The notes: generated from the letters alone by a model not told the origin. Positions 26,263 through 35,442 are shown, counted from the first letter of the stretch. The stretch: 64,000 nucleotides of DNA from Bacillota bacterium (GCA_023421505.1 JAEZTJ010000009.1:62001-126000); one strand, 5' to 3'. Numbers and translations are program-made.

Positions 26263-26291
26263 ATTCTACCATAAGAAAACATCCTTGTAAA
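26263..26291 (-). promoter_or_regulatory. Promoter of rnpB
   Basis: On the minus strand TTTACA (26291-26286), a 17-base spacer and TAGAAT (26268-26263). The predicted start near 26256 coincides with the 5' end of the RNA. Confidence 0.8.
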
Positions 26292-26428
26292 TGAGAATTG
26301 AATGGAAAGCGTATCATTTAAATAAAGGCTGTTACTGTTCACAGCCATATAGGTAACGATTGTGGCGATGTCACCAATACTTCTGAATAGGAGCCGCTCT
26401 TTTACTTGATGTATTTGGTGATTAGAAT

Positions 26429-26488
26429 GTAAGCGGTGCTTACGAAAGGTTTAAGAAAAATGTAAGGATTTTTGTTGTGCATTATGAT
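26429..26488 (+). promoter_or_regulatory. Promoter and OmpR-type direct repeat of the two-component operon
   Basis: TTTAAG (26450-26455) and TGTAAG (26461-26466) are half-sites one helical turn (11 bp) apart; the second overlaps the -35 position. A TATGAT -10 is at 26483-26488. Upstream is a perfect GTAAGC-ggt-GCTTAC palindrome (26429-26443). The layout suggests autoregulation by the response regulator; inference only. Confidence 0.5.
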
Positions 26489-26535
26489 ATGATAAAGTCA
26501 ATTAGTTTGCTTTGATTAACAAGGAGGTATTTTAA

Positions 26536-27237
26536 ATGGAACAGGCCCAGATATTAGTGGTGGATGATGACAAGGATATAGCTGATCTAGTGGAAATACA
26601 TCTGGTAAGCGAGGGATATTTTGTTCTCAAATCCAATACTGCCAGAGAGGGACTGCAAATTTTAGAGTCGTCAGATGTTAAACTTGTAATATTGGATATC
26701 ATGATGCCAGGGATGGATGGACTGACCATGTGTAAGAAAATAAGAGAGACCAGTACAGTGCCGATTATTATGCTAAGTGCAAAATCAACTGATCTTGATA
26801 AAATTATCGGTCTTGGAACTGGTGCAGATGATTATGTAATTAAGCCTTTTAACCCACTTGAGCTGACAGCACGCGTAAAATCCCAGTTAAGAAGATATAC
26901 TAAGTTTAATCCGAATATACATGATGATAAGCTGGATAAAGAAATAGTTCTTGACCATCTAATAATAAACAAAGATAACCATAAGGTCAGCGCATATGGA
27001 AAGGATGTTAAGCTTACACCGATAGAGTTTGACATACTGTATCTATTAGCCAGCAACGTAGGAAGAGTATTTTCAACAGATGAAATTTTCGAGAGAGTCT
27101 GGAATGAAAAAATGTTTGAAGCCAATAACACGGTAATGGTACATATCCGGCGCATCAGAGAGAAAATAGAGATGGATAGTCAGAATTCTCAAATTATTAA
27201 AACAGTATGGGGAGTAGGATATAAGATTGAAGAATAA
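26536..27237 (+). CDS. OmpR/VanR-like response regulator
   Basis: A 233-aa transcription factor. The receiver domain has acidic residues D10-D12, phospho-acceptor D54 in ILDIMMPGMDG and K in YVIKPF. The winged-helix output domain (about 140-232) has KLTPIEFDILYLLASNVGRVFSTDEIFERVW and VMVHIRRIREKIE. The sequence resembles VanR-type regulators, but no van or other cell-wall resistance genes are adjacent. AAGGAGG precedes the ATG. It overlaps the sensor kinase gene by 11 bases, so the two form an operon. Confidence 0.93.
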   Translation: MEQAQILVVDDDKDIADLVEIHLVSEGYFVLKSNTAREGLQILESSDVKLVILDIMMPGMDGLTMCKKIRETSTVPIIMLSAKSTDLDKIIGLGTGADDYVIKPFNPLELTARVKSQLRRYTKFNPNIHDDKLDKEIVLDHLIINKDNHKVSAYGKDVKLTPIEFDILYLLASNVGRVFSTDEIFERVWNEKMFEANNTVMVHIRRIREKIEMDSQNSQIIKTVWGVGYKIEE

Positions 27238-28309
27238 TATTTTCAGAAGCTTTCGGTTCGAGATAGTACTTTATAGTCTATTAAGCTTGTTTTATACGTT
27301 ACTGACCATCACAGTAGTTATTGTTGGAATATATATAATATTCAGAGGTAATATAAAGAATCTGTCAGGTGCTTCTACAGTTATTGTTTCAATGATTTGC
27401 ATTGTTATCGGCATAATAATGTTTATCAGCTTCTTTCTAATGCTTACCAAAAAATTTATTAACTATATCAGAGAAATTTCTGAAGGGATTAATCAGATAT
27501 CTCAAGGTAATTTAAATAATCGAATTGCTGTTAAAAATGAGGATGAATTCGCCTTTCTTGCTGAAAAGCTTAATCAGATGGCAGATAATATAAAAGAAAT
27601 AATGGAGAATGAAAGAAGGATAGAGAATTCTAAAAATGAACTCATTACCAGTATTGCCCATGATCTACGAACGCCGTTAACCTCAATTATAGGATACCTT
27701 GATTTGGTATCTTCAAAGAAACTTAATCACGATACGCAGATGAAATATATCAGTATCGCTTATAATAAATCAAAGCGCCTTGAGAAACTGATTGAAGATC
27801 TATTTACATATACTAAATTCAATTTTGGTGAAGTTAAAGCTACCTATACTGAGGTTGATATGGTTAAATTGATGAATCAGCTGATTGATGAGTTTTATCC
27901 AAGCTTCGCTGAATATCAACTTGATTACGAATTTAATACAGACACTGCATCTGCAATTATTAAGGCAGATGGAAATTTGCTAGCAAGAGCATTTGCGAAT
28001 TTGATTAGTAACGCTATTAAATATGGTAAGGATGGAAAGAACATTCTGATAAAATTATTAAAGAAAGATATAGGTATTGATATAACAATCACGAATTATG
28101 GCATTATTATCCCAAGCGAGGATTTAGATAGGATTTTTACACGCTTTTATAGAGTGGAAACCTCCAGATCAAGAGAAACTGGTGGTAGCGGGTTAGGACT
28201 TGCAATCGCACAGAGTATTATAGAAATGCATGGAGGTATCATATTCGCTAAAAGTGATTGCGATTGTACTATTTTTACAGTAGAACTAAGAAATGAACCG
28301 TTAGTCTGA
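27227..28309 (+). CDS. VanS-like sensor histidine kinase
   Basis: The 360-aa protein has two membrane helices (about residues 14-38 and 50-73) with a very short external loop. This suggests sensing in or near the membrane. A HAMP domain is at about 75-125. The phospho-accepting H145 lies in SIAHDLRTPLTSIIGYLD. The ATPase domain has N-box NLISNAIKYG, and the G2-type motif is SGLGLAIAQSIIEMHGG. It should phosphorylate the upstream response regulator. The signal is unknown. The start overlaps the end of the regulator gene. Confidence 0.93.
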   Translation: MKNNIFRSFRFEIVLYSLLSLFYTLLTITVVIVGIYIIFRGNIKNLSGASTVIVSMICIVIGIIMFISFFLMLTKKFINYIREISEGINQISQGNLNNRIAVKNEDEFAFLAEKLNQMADNIKEIMENERRIENSKNELITSIAHDLRTPLTSIIGYLDLVSSKKLNHDTQMKYISIAYNKSKRLEKLIEDLFTYTKFNFGEVKATYTEVDMVKLMNQLIDEFYPSFAEYQLDYEFNTDTASAIIKADGNLLARAFANLISNAIKYGKDGKNILIKLLKKDIGIDITITNYGIIIPSEDLDRIFTRFYRVETSRSRETGGSGLGLAIAQSIIEMHGGIIFAKSDCDCTIFTVELRNEPLV

Positions 28310-28333
28310 AATCTTATACACAATGAATAAAAA

Positions 28334-28421
28334 CAAATTGAGCCATCGGTATACCCACTGTAAGCTAATACATTCCGAATGTATTGCAATGCTTAATGGA
28401 ATAATCGATGGCTTCAATTTG
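28334..28421. repeat. 88-bp nested palindrome after the sensor kinase
   Basis: The outer arms (AAATTGA and GCCATCG against CGATGGC and TCAATTT) pair over about 15 bp with one bulge. An inner TAAGC/GCTTA stem follows, then AATACATTC/GAATGTATT at the tip. It starts 25 bp after the kinase stop and lies between convergent genes. It may be a bidirectional terminator, but there is no clear T tract on either strand. Confidence 0.6.
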
Positions 28422-28534
28422 CGAACTATGAAAACGGAAGAAGAAAAAATATAACTATATTATACCACACAATCAAAATAAAGGTAGTCTTTTTTAAAAA
28501 AAATTAAAATTTTATTAAAATATCATCTGATAAT

Positions 28535-29344
28535 CTACACATTTTTAGAATTTACGGTCTCAGTAAAGGCGACAAATTTCTTTGAAATTCTGATTTTCTG
28601 GAATAAGGAAGCATATGCTATCTCATCTATGCCCTCAATATAATTCCTTTGATAATTTTTTGTAATTCCGCAATTTTTTAATACTATTATCGCCTTATTA
28701 TATGCGATAGCAGCTTCAATTTCCGTAGAATAACGTCCGATCAGAAAATCTCCATTAATATGGATTTTGGAGATATATTCAGTCTTCCCCCTTCGAACTG
28801 ATTTTGTCACCCCTTGAAAGCGGTTTATTATTTCAATATTATGATAGCTAAAATCCTTATCGTCTCCATTCACAAAGACATAATCTCTACCGGGCACAGC
28901 ATAATTTTTAATGCCGTAGCGTGAAAGAATACCTACCTGCATTCCATAATCGGATACGAAAAGATGTCCGCCTCTTTTTAATATTTTATGATTAGCATAA
29001 TAAAATAAATCATCCGCATCAAACTTAAGGCAAGTCCCCTGATCTATATAGTATAAAAAGTATTTTTTTCTTAGGTAAATAGGGTTTTTAAAATAAATTC
29101 GGTTGTCTCGAAAGTTAATTAAAACAACCCATTTATGAAAAGATATCACACAACCTTCAGGATAATTAGCTATAATCCATTCTGATTGCCTGTCAAGTAC
29201 CTCGCAGGATAGGAGATAGGCCTTATTCGCATTAGCTTCATTATCATAACTGCCAAGACTTATGTGCTTTCCACCAAAAGTAACGGATGCTCTGAAATAA
29301 CACTCGCCATTCCTTTTCATAGCCGAATAAACTCCGGGTAACAT
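28535..29344 (-). CDS. Protein with two AP2-like domains and an HNH-like middle
   Basis: A 269-aa orphan. Residues 3-50 (GVYSAMKRNGECYFRASVTFG, then a KAYLL ending) and residues 177-232 (GVTKSVRRGKTEYISKI, then GRYSTEIEAAIAYNKAI) both look like the three-strand-plus-helix AP2 DNA-binding fold. Just before the second copy, YVFVNGDDKDFSYHNIEIINRF resembles the DHINGDxxDNRxENLRIV motif of HNH homing endonucleases. The catalytic DH is missing, so nuclease activity is unlikely. It may be a domesticated DNA-binding relative of AP2-HNH mobile nucleases. GGAGGT precedes the ATG. Function unknown. Confidence 0.65.
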   Translation of the reverse strand: MLPGVYSAMKRNGECYFRASVTFGGKHISLGSYDNEANANKAYLLSCEVLDRQSEWIIANYPEGCVISFHKWVVLINFRDNRIYFKNPIYLRKKYFLYYIDQGTCLKFDADDLFYYANHKILKRGGHLFVSDYGMQVGILSRYGIKNYAVPGRDYVFVNGDDKDFSYHNIEIINRFQGVTKSVRRGKTEYISKIHINGDFLIGRYSTEIEAAIAYNKAIIVLKNCGITKNYQRNYIEGIDEIAYASLFQKIRISKKFVAFTETVNSKNV

Positions 29345-29380
29345 ATACCTACCTCCATATACTGTATTAGTGCATACGCA

Positions 29381-29446
29381 TTTGCGAAACTCAGTAATTA
29401 TAAGTATTGTATATACAATTAATAAAACTATATAGTTTCACAATCG
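29381..29446 (-). repeat. MITE-like repeat R2, collapsed copy
   Basis: TTTGCGAAACTCAGTAATTA on the left and TATATAGTTTCACAAT on the right match the two ends of the 47631-47775 element in reverse orientation. The ~80-bp centre is missing, leaving a nearly perfect GTATTGTATATACAAT-type palindrome. It lies upstream of the AP2-like gene. Confidence 0.75.
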
Positions 29447-29757
29447 TCTAATGTAATACTACAGAAAAAACTAACTGCAACTCTCTTTTAAAAATATATC
29501 AGAAACAATATTGGTATGCAATAATCCCTAACAAATTATTGCATACATTAACAAGTATATTAACAATTTATTAAGTTCCACAAATGTAGAACGTGCTTGA
29601 TTTACAGCAAATTACGGACTATTTGAGTAGAATATGCATATTTTCATAGAATGACGCGTAAAATATTTAATATATGCTTAATAATTTGTTAAAAATATCT
29701 TGTGCATTATTAACAGGAAACTTTCTCTGTAATTAGAAATAATCTGGTATAAATAAC

Positions 29758-29786
29758 TTGACAATACAATATATGGAAAATGTTAA
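29758..29786 (+). promoter_or_regulatory. Possible promoter of the SleB-type hydrolase gene
   Basis: TTGACA (29758-29763) is perfect, but the -10 candidate 17-18 bases later (TGTTAAT) is weak. The gap from 29447 holds nothing else I recognise. Confidence 0.4.
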
Positions 29787-29926
29787 TCGTGGTTTATAAC
29801 GAAATTCGTACTGGCTTATTGACACAAAAAAGACTGTTACATATAATGCATGATAGCTGTTTAAAAAAGTACCATAAATTGGAAACAAAAATACGCGTTT
29901 TTAATAAAAAGAAAAGAGGAAAGAGT

Positions 29927-30823
29927 ATGTCTATTATATATTCGTTTCTTCAAAAGAGAAAGCTGCATGAGAGTCAATATGGCTTTATCATGGTTTTTGC
30001 GGCCTATATCATTGCCGCTGTGATGTTGGTATTAGGATCTGATGTTTTCTATAATATCAATTCAGCAGCAGCCGGAATCAGCTTAGATACGGAAGAAGAG
30101 ACAAGAAAATTAAATGAAGTACAGCTGTTAGATGAGCGTGCTTCTGCAAATTATCCCATTTCACTAATGAAAACAAATTTAATAAATCCATATGGTATTT
30201 CTGATATCAAGCAAAATCAGGAAACCAGAGTGGTATCTAGTAGCATATCCGGTACTGGAGACACGATATGGCTGTTAGGAAATTCAATGGATGAAGAAAC
30301 CTTTAACAGCTTATTTGAACAAGCTGTCAGCCTTAATCCAGCTGATATAACAGAACATTCAGTAAGTAAATCTGGAAAGTCAAAAACGAAAGCAGCAGTG
30401 ATTGAGGAGAAAGTCAGAACCGCTTACGGAAGTATTACAAAGAAAGAAATTTCAATGCTAGAGAGAATTGTGGAAGCAGAAGCCTCCGGTGAGGATATGA
30501 TTGGAAAGATTTTAATTGCAAATGTTATCTTTAACAGAATAGAAGACGATACCTTCCCGGATACAGTTGAGGATGTTATTTTTCAGAAGACAAATGGAGA
30601 TTATCAATTTTCTCCGCTGTCAGATGACAGATACTGGTCGGTCAAGGTTTCAAAATCTACAAAGAAGGCTGTAGAACGGGCCCTAGAAGGAGAAGATTAT
30701 TCTAAGGGTGCATTATACTTTGTGGCAAAAAAAAGAACGAGTAGCAAGAGTGCAAGATGGTTTGATACAAATTTAGATTGGCTTTTTAAACACGGGGGTC
30801 ATGAATTCTACAAAAATAAATAG
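29927..30823 (+). CDS. Membrane-anchored cell wall hydrolase (SleB/CwlJ domain)
   Basis: A 298-aa protein with an N-terminal membrane anchor (GFIMVFAAYIIAAVMLVLGSD) and a Ser/Lys-rich linker. The C-terminal Hydrolase_2 domain begins ISMLERIVEAEASGEDMIGKILIANVIFNRI and includes VIFQKTNGDYQFSPL and a final WFDTNLDWLFKHGGHEFY. The glutamate in VEAEA is the conserved catalytic candidate. SleB/CwlJ proteins are lytic transglycosylases that act on spore cortex or vegetative peptidoglycan. I start at the ATG at 29927, after AGAGGAAAG; a longer frame opens at 29780 but overlaps the likely promoter. Confidence 0.87.
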   Translation: MSIIYSFLQKRKLHESQYGFIMVFAAYIIAAVMLVLGSDVFYNINSAAAGISLDTEEETRKLNEVQLLDERASANYPISLMKTNLINPYGISDIKQNQETRVVSSSISGTGDTIWLLGNSMDEETFNSLFEQAVSLNPADITEHSVSKSGKSKTKAAVIEEKVRTAYGSITKKEISMLERIVEAEASGEDMIGKILIANVIFNRIEDDTFPDTVEDVIFQKTNGDYQFSPLSDDRYWSVKVSKSTKKAVERALEGEDYSKGALYFVAKKRTSSKSARWFDTNLDWLFKHGGHEFYKNK

Positions 30824-30828
30824 AAGTA

Positions 30829-30857
30829 TTGTAACCGTAGTTTAGGCATGTTATAAT
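30829..30857 (+). promoter_or_regulatory. Promoter of thrC
   Basis: TTGTAA (30829-30834), a 17-base spacer and TATAAT (30852-30857). The predicted leader is about 110 nt; I see no T-box or other known riboswitch in it. Confidence 0.7.
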
Positions 30858-30975
30858 ACATGAAACTTGCCCAATTTCGGCCTTATACCTTTTAAGGATT
30901 AAGCATATACCGGATGAAATAATATCTGTTCGGGTAGTTTGGACAAAGTGAATTATAAGAAAAGGGGATTTTATT

Positions 30976-32466
30976 ATGAACCTGATGTACAGGAGCACAA
31001 GAGACTCGAATAACAGAGTAACAGCTTCCCAAGCTGTTCTACAGGGCTTATCTTCAGATGGAGGTTTATTTGTTCCAGAAACCATACCAGAGCTTACAAA
31101 ATCATTTGAAGAGCTTTCTAAAATGGATTATCGTGATCTTGCCTTTGAAGTCATGAAACTATTTCTTACCGATTATTCGGAGGAGGAATTAAAGGATTGC
31201 ATTAATAAAGCATATGACAGCAAATTTGATACACCTGAGATTGCACCCTTAAAACAGGTGGGACAATCTTATTATCTGGAATTATTTCATGGTTCAACAA
31301 TTGCATTTAAGGACATGGCATTATCTATTTTACCGCATCTTCTTACAAAAGCAGCTAAGAAGAACAATGTTAAGGAAGAGATTGTGATACTGACTGCAAC
31401 TTCGGGTGATACAGGAAAAGCTGCTTTGGCTGGCTTTGCTGATGTACCCGGTACCAAAATAATTGTATTCTATCCGAAAGACGGAGTAAGCAGTGTACAA
31501 GAAAAGCAGATGGTAACACAGAAGGGCGATAATACAAACGTAATCGGAATACTGGGTAACTTTGATGATGCACAGACGGGTGTAAAAATGATGTTTGGCA
31601 ATAAAGAACTCGCTGAACGTATGAAAAAGGCAGGATACCTGTTCTCATCAGCAAATTCGATTAATATAGGCCGTTTGGTACCGCAAATTGTTTATTACGT
31701 ATACTCCTATGCATATTTATATAGGAAGAAACAGATTTCGCAAGGTGAGAAAATTAATTTTGTCGTACCGACAGGTAATTTTGGTAACATTCTTGCGGCT
31801 TATTATGCAAAATGTATGGGGGTTCCTATTCATAAATTGATTTGTGCATCGAACGAGAATAAAGTATTATATGATTTCTTCCAGACAGGACGTTACGATA
31901 AGAACAGGGAGTTTATTCTGACAGAATCCCCCTCCATGGATATTCTTGTTTCCAGTAATCTTGAGCGCTTGATTTATCATATAGCTGATAATTCTTCAGA
32001 TCGAACAGCACAACTAATGAAAGCTTTAACTAATAGCGGAATATATGAAATAACGGATAACATGAAGGCAAAGCTTAACGATTTTATCGGGGGGTGGACT
32101 TCTGAAGAAAAAACCCGTGAAGCAATCAACCGGGTATACCAAAATGATGGATATGTTATGGATACCCATACTGCAGTGGCGGCAGGAGTATATCATGAAT
32201 ATATCGAGAAAACCAATGATATGGCTAAGACAGTAATTGTATCAACTGCCAGTCCCTATAAATTTGCCAATAGTGTTTTAGCAGCTCTTAAATATGAGGA
32301 GCTTCCTGAGGATGATTATGAACAGGCGAAATTACTGAAAAAAGTATCTAATACCGAGATACCTAAGGCTGTAGAAGAAATACGTACCGCACCGGTGCTC
32401 CATAAAAAAGTATGTGAAATCAGTCAAATGCAGGCAAATGTTGAGGATATATTGAAAATAATCTAA
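30976..32466 (+). CDS. thrC: Threonine synthase
   Basis: The 496-aa length fits the longer (ThrC type II) threonine synthases. The N-terminal MYRSTRDSNNRVTASQAVLQGLSSDGGLFVPE is typical. The Schiff-base lysine is K112 in FHGSTIAFKDMAL, and LTATSGDTGKAAL is the phosphate-binding loop. It converts O-phosphohomoserine to threonine. AAAGGGG precedes the ATG. The homoserine branch genes are not adjacent. It has its own promoter and appears monocistronic. Confidence 0.95.
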   Translation: MNLMYRSTRDSNNRVTASQAVLQGLSSDGGLFVPETIPELTKSFEELSKMDYRDLAFEVMKLFLTDYSEEELKDCINKAYDSKFDTPEIAPLKQVGQSYYLELFHGSTIAFKDMALSILPHLLTKAAKKNNVKEEIVILTATSGDTGKAALAGFADVPGTKIIVFYPKDGVSSVQEKQMVTQKGDNTNVIGILGNFDDAQTGVKMMFGNKELAERMKKAGYLFSSANSINIGRLVPQIVYYVYSYAYLYRKKQISQGEKINFVVPTGNFGNILAAYYAKCMGVPIHKLICASNENKVLYDFFQTGRYDKNREFILTESPSMDILVSSNLERLIYHIADNSSDRTAQLMKALTNSGIYEITDNMKAKLNDFIGGWTSEEKTREAINRVYQNDGYVMDTHTAVAAGVYHEYIEKTNDMAKTVIVSTASPYKFANSVLAALKYEELPEDDYEQAKLLKKVSNTEIPKAVEEIRTAPVLHKKVCEISQMQANVEDILKII

Positions 32467-32746
32467 TTGTGACAAATGCATGACATAAATTTGACACATA
32501 CAAAGTGCATATTATATCTATAGTCAAAGCAATCAGACAGGACCCACAAGTAAGACCCAAGTATCAGATGAAGTCACATCCTATTCTGCATTTGATATGA
32601 GGAAGACTGAACTGTGGCGAATGAATAATCAGGTCAATTCCTGGTAAGCATTTTGACTAAGATATAATCTGCCAAACACAGTGTTTTACGGCAATTTAGG
32701 AGTCTGATCAATTGGTAAATTATCCAAATTAATCGGATAAAAGGAC
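32467..32746. other. Gap between thrC and the surface protein gene
   Basis: About 280 bases without a credible ORF. A possible extra promoter (TTGACA near 32492 followed by TATATC) and a small CAGG/CCTG hairpin near 32633-32646 are visible. No known riboswitch is recognised. Confidence 0.5.
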
Positions 32747-32775
32747 TTGACCTTTTTTTCCTTTATTGTTATAAT
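32747..32775 (+). promoter_or_regulatory. Strong promoter of the surface protein gene
   Basis: TTGACC (32747-32752), a T-rich 17-base spacer and perfect TATAAT (32770-32775). The leader is about 120 nt, and long stable leaders are typical of S-layer messages. AAGGAGGAA lies 8 bases before the ATG. Confidence 0.88.
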
Positions 32776-32905
32776 CATCTTGTTGTTGGAAGATTATATG
32801 AAGCGTTACCTTTCTAAATTTTGCGGGGGTTACAAACTTTGTGGAAGGTGATAAGGGGCGCACAATATAATACCAAACCATATATTTTAAGGAGGAAGTA
32901 AGAAT

Positions 32906-35392
32906 ATGAAGAAGAGTTTCTTTAAGAAGTTATCCTTCATTTTAGCTTTAGCGATGATCGTTTCTCTTGTCGCTCCAGCTGCTGGTGCTTTTGCAGCATC
33001 CAGTCCTAAGCTCAGCTCCACTAAGAAGTATTTATTCCTTGGTGAAGAAAGCAGAAATGAATATGACTTCAACATTAAGAACAAGGTTGCAGGATCCAAG
33101 TATGCTTGGTCATCTGCAGACAAGAATGTAGCAATCGTTGATAAAGCTACAGGATTAACAACAGCAGTAGCTAAAGGTACAACAAAGGTTACAGTTGTTA
33201 TCTCCAAAAAAGGTAAGAAAGATGTTAAGCTTTCTGCTAGTGTTATCGTAAAAGATAACATCAAAACTGTAACAATCTCCAACAAGCCTGAGAAGGCAGT
33301 TGCTGTTGGTGCAGAGTATGATTTCAACAGAACATACACAACATTCGGCGGTAATACAAAAAATACTACGGCTGTTACAAGATGGATTGTTGACAAAGCT
33401 GACAAGGCTACAATCAATGATGCAGGTGTATTCAAGGCAACAGAAGCTGGTACATACAAAGTTACAGCATTATCCTTCCAGTCAGTTGAGAAGTACAATG
33501 CATGGAAAGCTTTAAATGATCCTACATCAACTGTTGGTGTATTAGCATCTAACAGCGTTGATGTTAAAGTAGCTGCTACAATGACAGCTACTCAGAAAGA
33601 TCTTGATACTGTAGAAGTTAAATTTGACTCTCCTATGACTGACGTAGCTAAGAACATTAGCTTCTATGCTATGGTTGGTACTGCAGAGGTAAAGAATAAT
33701 TCTGTTAAATCTGTTAAAATGAGCGATGACAATAAGACAGCAACTGTTGATTTCTACGTTAATTTATCACAGGGTTCTGATTATGTTGTTAAGTTTACAG
33801 ATTTAGAGTCAGTTAAATTTAAGTCAGCTGTAGCTAAAGCTGAGAACGTTGCTTCTATCGTTGTTAAGACAAAGGAAGCTGTAGTTAGTAAAGAAACAGA
33901 TCTTGAAGCTACCTTATTAGATGCAAACGGTGTTGATATTACAACTGTTGAATTATCAACAGCGGTAACCTTTGATGTTGCTTCTAAGAGCCTATATTAT
34001 AATTCAGTATCTAAAAAGCTGGTTATGTATAATAAGGGTGAATCAACAGAAGTTACTGCAACCTATCATAGTTATAAGTATGATAATACAGGTGAAATAG
34101 GAAATCTTACTGCTAAGGGAGTTATTGCTTGTGTTGATGCTCCATCTACAGTTGTAGGTTCCGTAAATGCTTGGACAATTGTTGATACAGCTAAAGTAGC
34201 AGGACCTAACTACAATGAAGTTTATCAGAAGATTGCAGCAGAAGATTCTAACAGAAAATTATTCGTTAAGCTTAATACTACAACAGGTACTTCAACAAGT
34301 ACAGTAGATAGTAGTGATGTAGCTCAATCTGGTAAATTTAAATATGAATCATCTGATGCTTCTATACTGTACATCAACAATACTGGTAATGTATATGCAT
34401 TTAAGCCAGGTGCTGTAACAGTAGTTGTAAAACTTAATGATGCAGCAGTTGCTACAATTGCAATTCAGGTAAGTGAGAAGAGAAGTGCTAAGATTATGAA
34501 TTTAGGTAAAGAAGATGTTACTTTATCTAATAGCGTAAGTGTTTTAGATACTGACGCTGTAACAGTAAAGGTTGTAGATCTTTTAGGCGATGAAGTTGCT
34601 CTTTCTAACTTCACAGTAACTAAATTAACAGGACCTGCATCTAATATTGCTTCTGTAGACTTAGCTAATAAGAAGGTTGTTTTCGCTGGTGCTGGCGCTG
34701 CTACAGGTGATTACCAGTATAAGATCTCTGCTAATGGACTTGAGAAAGTTATTAGAGTTCATGTAAATGCACCTACTTCTAACGTTGCTTCTACCTATAT
34801 GTTATCATTAGGTACAAATAGCTTGAAAGAAGTTGACAGCAAGATTACTACTACTAATCAGAGACCGGTATTAACCGTTGATTTATTCGGTATGTCAGGA
34901 ACTAAGACAACAAGACCTTCTATTACAGGTTCAAACTTCAAGGTAGTTGTTACAGATAAAGATGGTAAGCAGACTACATTGGGTACCAACAGTTTTGATT
35001 TAACAAGTGTAAGTGGTTCAGCTCTTACAAAAGTTGCTGAAGGTTACTATCAAATAGATGCTTATGAGTATAAAACAGTTGGAACTGGTATGGATTGGGT
35101 TAATGTTGCTCATGAATTCTTCACTGTAAAAGATACTCAGACAAAGCCTGTATTTGCTGAAGTTAAATCTGCAACCTTTAACTCTGCTAGCCCTACAACA
35201 ATTGCTCAAACATGCCTCAAGGTTACAATGAATGGTGCAGATGTATCAGGCCAGATCACAATGGATGCAACAGATTACGATGGTGATTTAGCAGGTTACA
35301 TTTGGGTTAAATCTGTTAAGTATACTGAGACTATAGGTGGCTATACTTATACACATAAAGTAACAGTTAATCAAGGACTTAATTATAAATAG
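32906..35392 (+). CDS. Secreted Ig-like (Big_2) surface protein, S-layer candidate
   Basis: An 828-aa exported protein with a signal peptide (MKKSFFKKLSFILALAMIVS...AFA-A, cleavage near residue 31). A bacterial Ig-like group 2 domain covers about residues 34-115 (KYAWSSADKNVAIVDKATGLTTAVAKGTTKVTVV). Similar beta-rich repeats continue, for example FKYESSDASILYINNTGNVYAFKPGAVTVVVKL around 470-510. It is rich in Thr, Ser, Val and Ala and has no LPXTG, SLH or C-terminal anchor that I can see. The strong promoter, long leader, perfect ribosome binding site and strong terminator point to a very abundant protein. S-layer identity is inference. Confidence 0.75.
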   Translation: MKKSFFKKLSFILALAMIVSLVAPAAGAFAASSPKLSSTKKYLFLGEESRNEYDFNIKNKVAGSKYAWSSADKNVAIVDKATGLTTAVAKGTTKVTVVISKKGKKDVKLSASVIVKDNIKTVTISNKPEKAVAVGAEYDFNRTYTTFGGNTKNTTAVTRWIVDKADKATINDAGVFKATEAGTYKVTALSFQSVEKYNAWKALNDPTSTVGVLASNSVDVKVAATMTATQKDLDTVEVKFDSPMTDVAKNISFYAMVGTAEVKNNSVKSVKMSDDNKTATVDFYVNLSQGSDYVVKFTDLESVKFKSAVAKAENVASIVVKTKEAVVSKETDLEATLLDANGVDITTVELSTAVTFDVASKSLYYNSVSKKLVMYNKGESTEVTATYHSYKYDNTGEIGNLTAKGVIACVDAPSTVVGSVNAWTIVDTAKVAGPNYNEVYQKIAAEDSNRKLFVKLNTTTGTSTSTVDSSDVAQSGKFKYESSDASILYINNTGNVYAFKPGAVTVVVKLNDAAVATIAIQVSEKRSAKIMNLGKEDVTLSNSVSVLDTDAVTVKVVDLLGDEVALSNFTVTKLTGPASNIASVDLANKKVVFAGAGAATGDYQYKISANGLEKVIRVHVNAPTSNVASTYMLSLGTNSLKEVDSKITTTNQRPVLTVDLFGMSGTKTTRPSITGSNFKVVVTDKDGKQTTLGTNSFDLTSVSGSALTKVAEGYYQIDAYEYKTVGTGMDWVNVAHEFFTVKDTQTKPVFAEVKSATFNSASPTTIAQTCLKVTMNGADVSGQITMDATDYDGDLAGYIWVKSVKYTETIGGYTYTHKVTVNQGLNYK

Positions 35393-35407
35393 TAATTAGT
35401 CTTTACG

Positions 35408-35442
35408 AAAAGACCTATCAACGTTGTTGATAGGTCTTTTTT
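35408..35442 (+). terminator. Strong terminator after the surface protein gene
   Basis: A perfect 15-bp stem (AAAAGACCTATCAAC against GTTGATAGGTCTTTT) with a GTT loop, then a T tract. Confidence 0.95.

Noticed and set aside
29780..29926. 49-residue N-terminal extension of the SleB-type hydrolase
   Set aside because: It overlaps the likely promoter and has no Shine-Dalgarno. The membrane anchor follows the ATG at 29927.
32467..32905. Possible c-di-GMP or other riboswitch before the surface protein
   Set aside because: I could not find conserved GEMM or other aptamer landmarks. Only a long unstructured leader and promoters are supported.
32887..33498. 203-codon minus-strand ORF opposite the surface protein gene
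   Set aside because: It is antisense to a clearly coding, highly expressed gene. Its composition is a shadow of that gene's Thr/Val/Ala codons.
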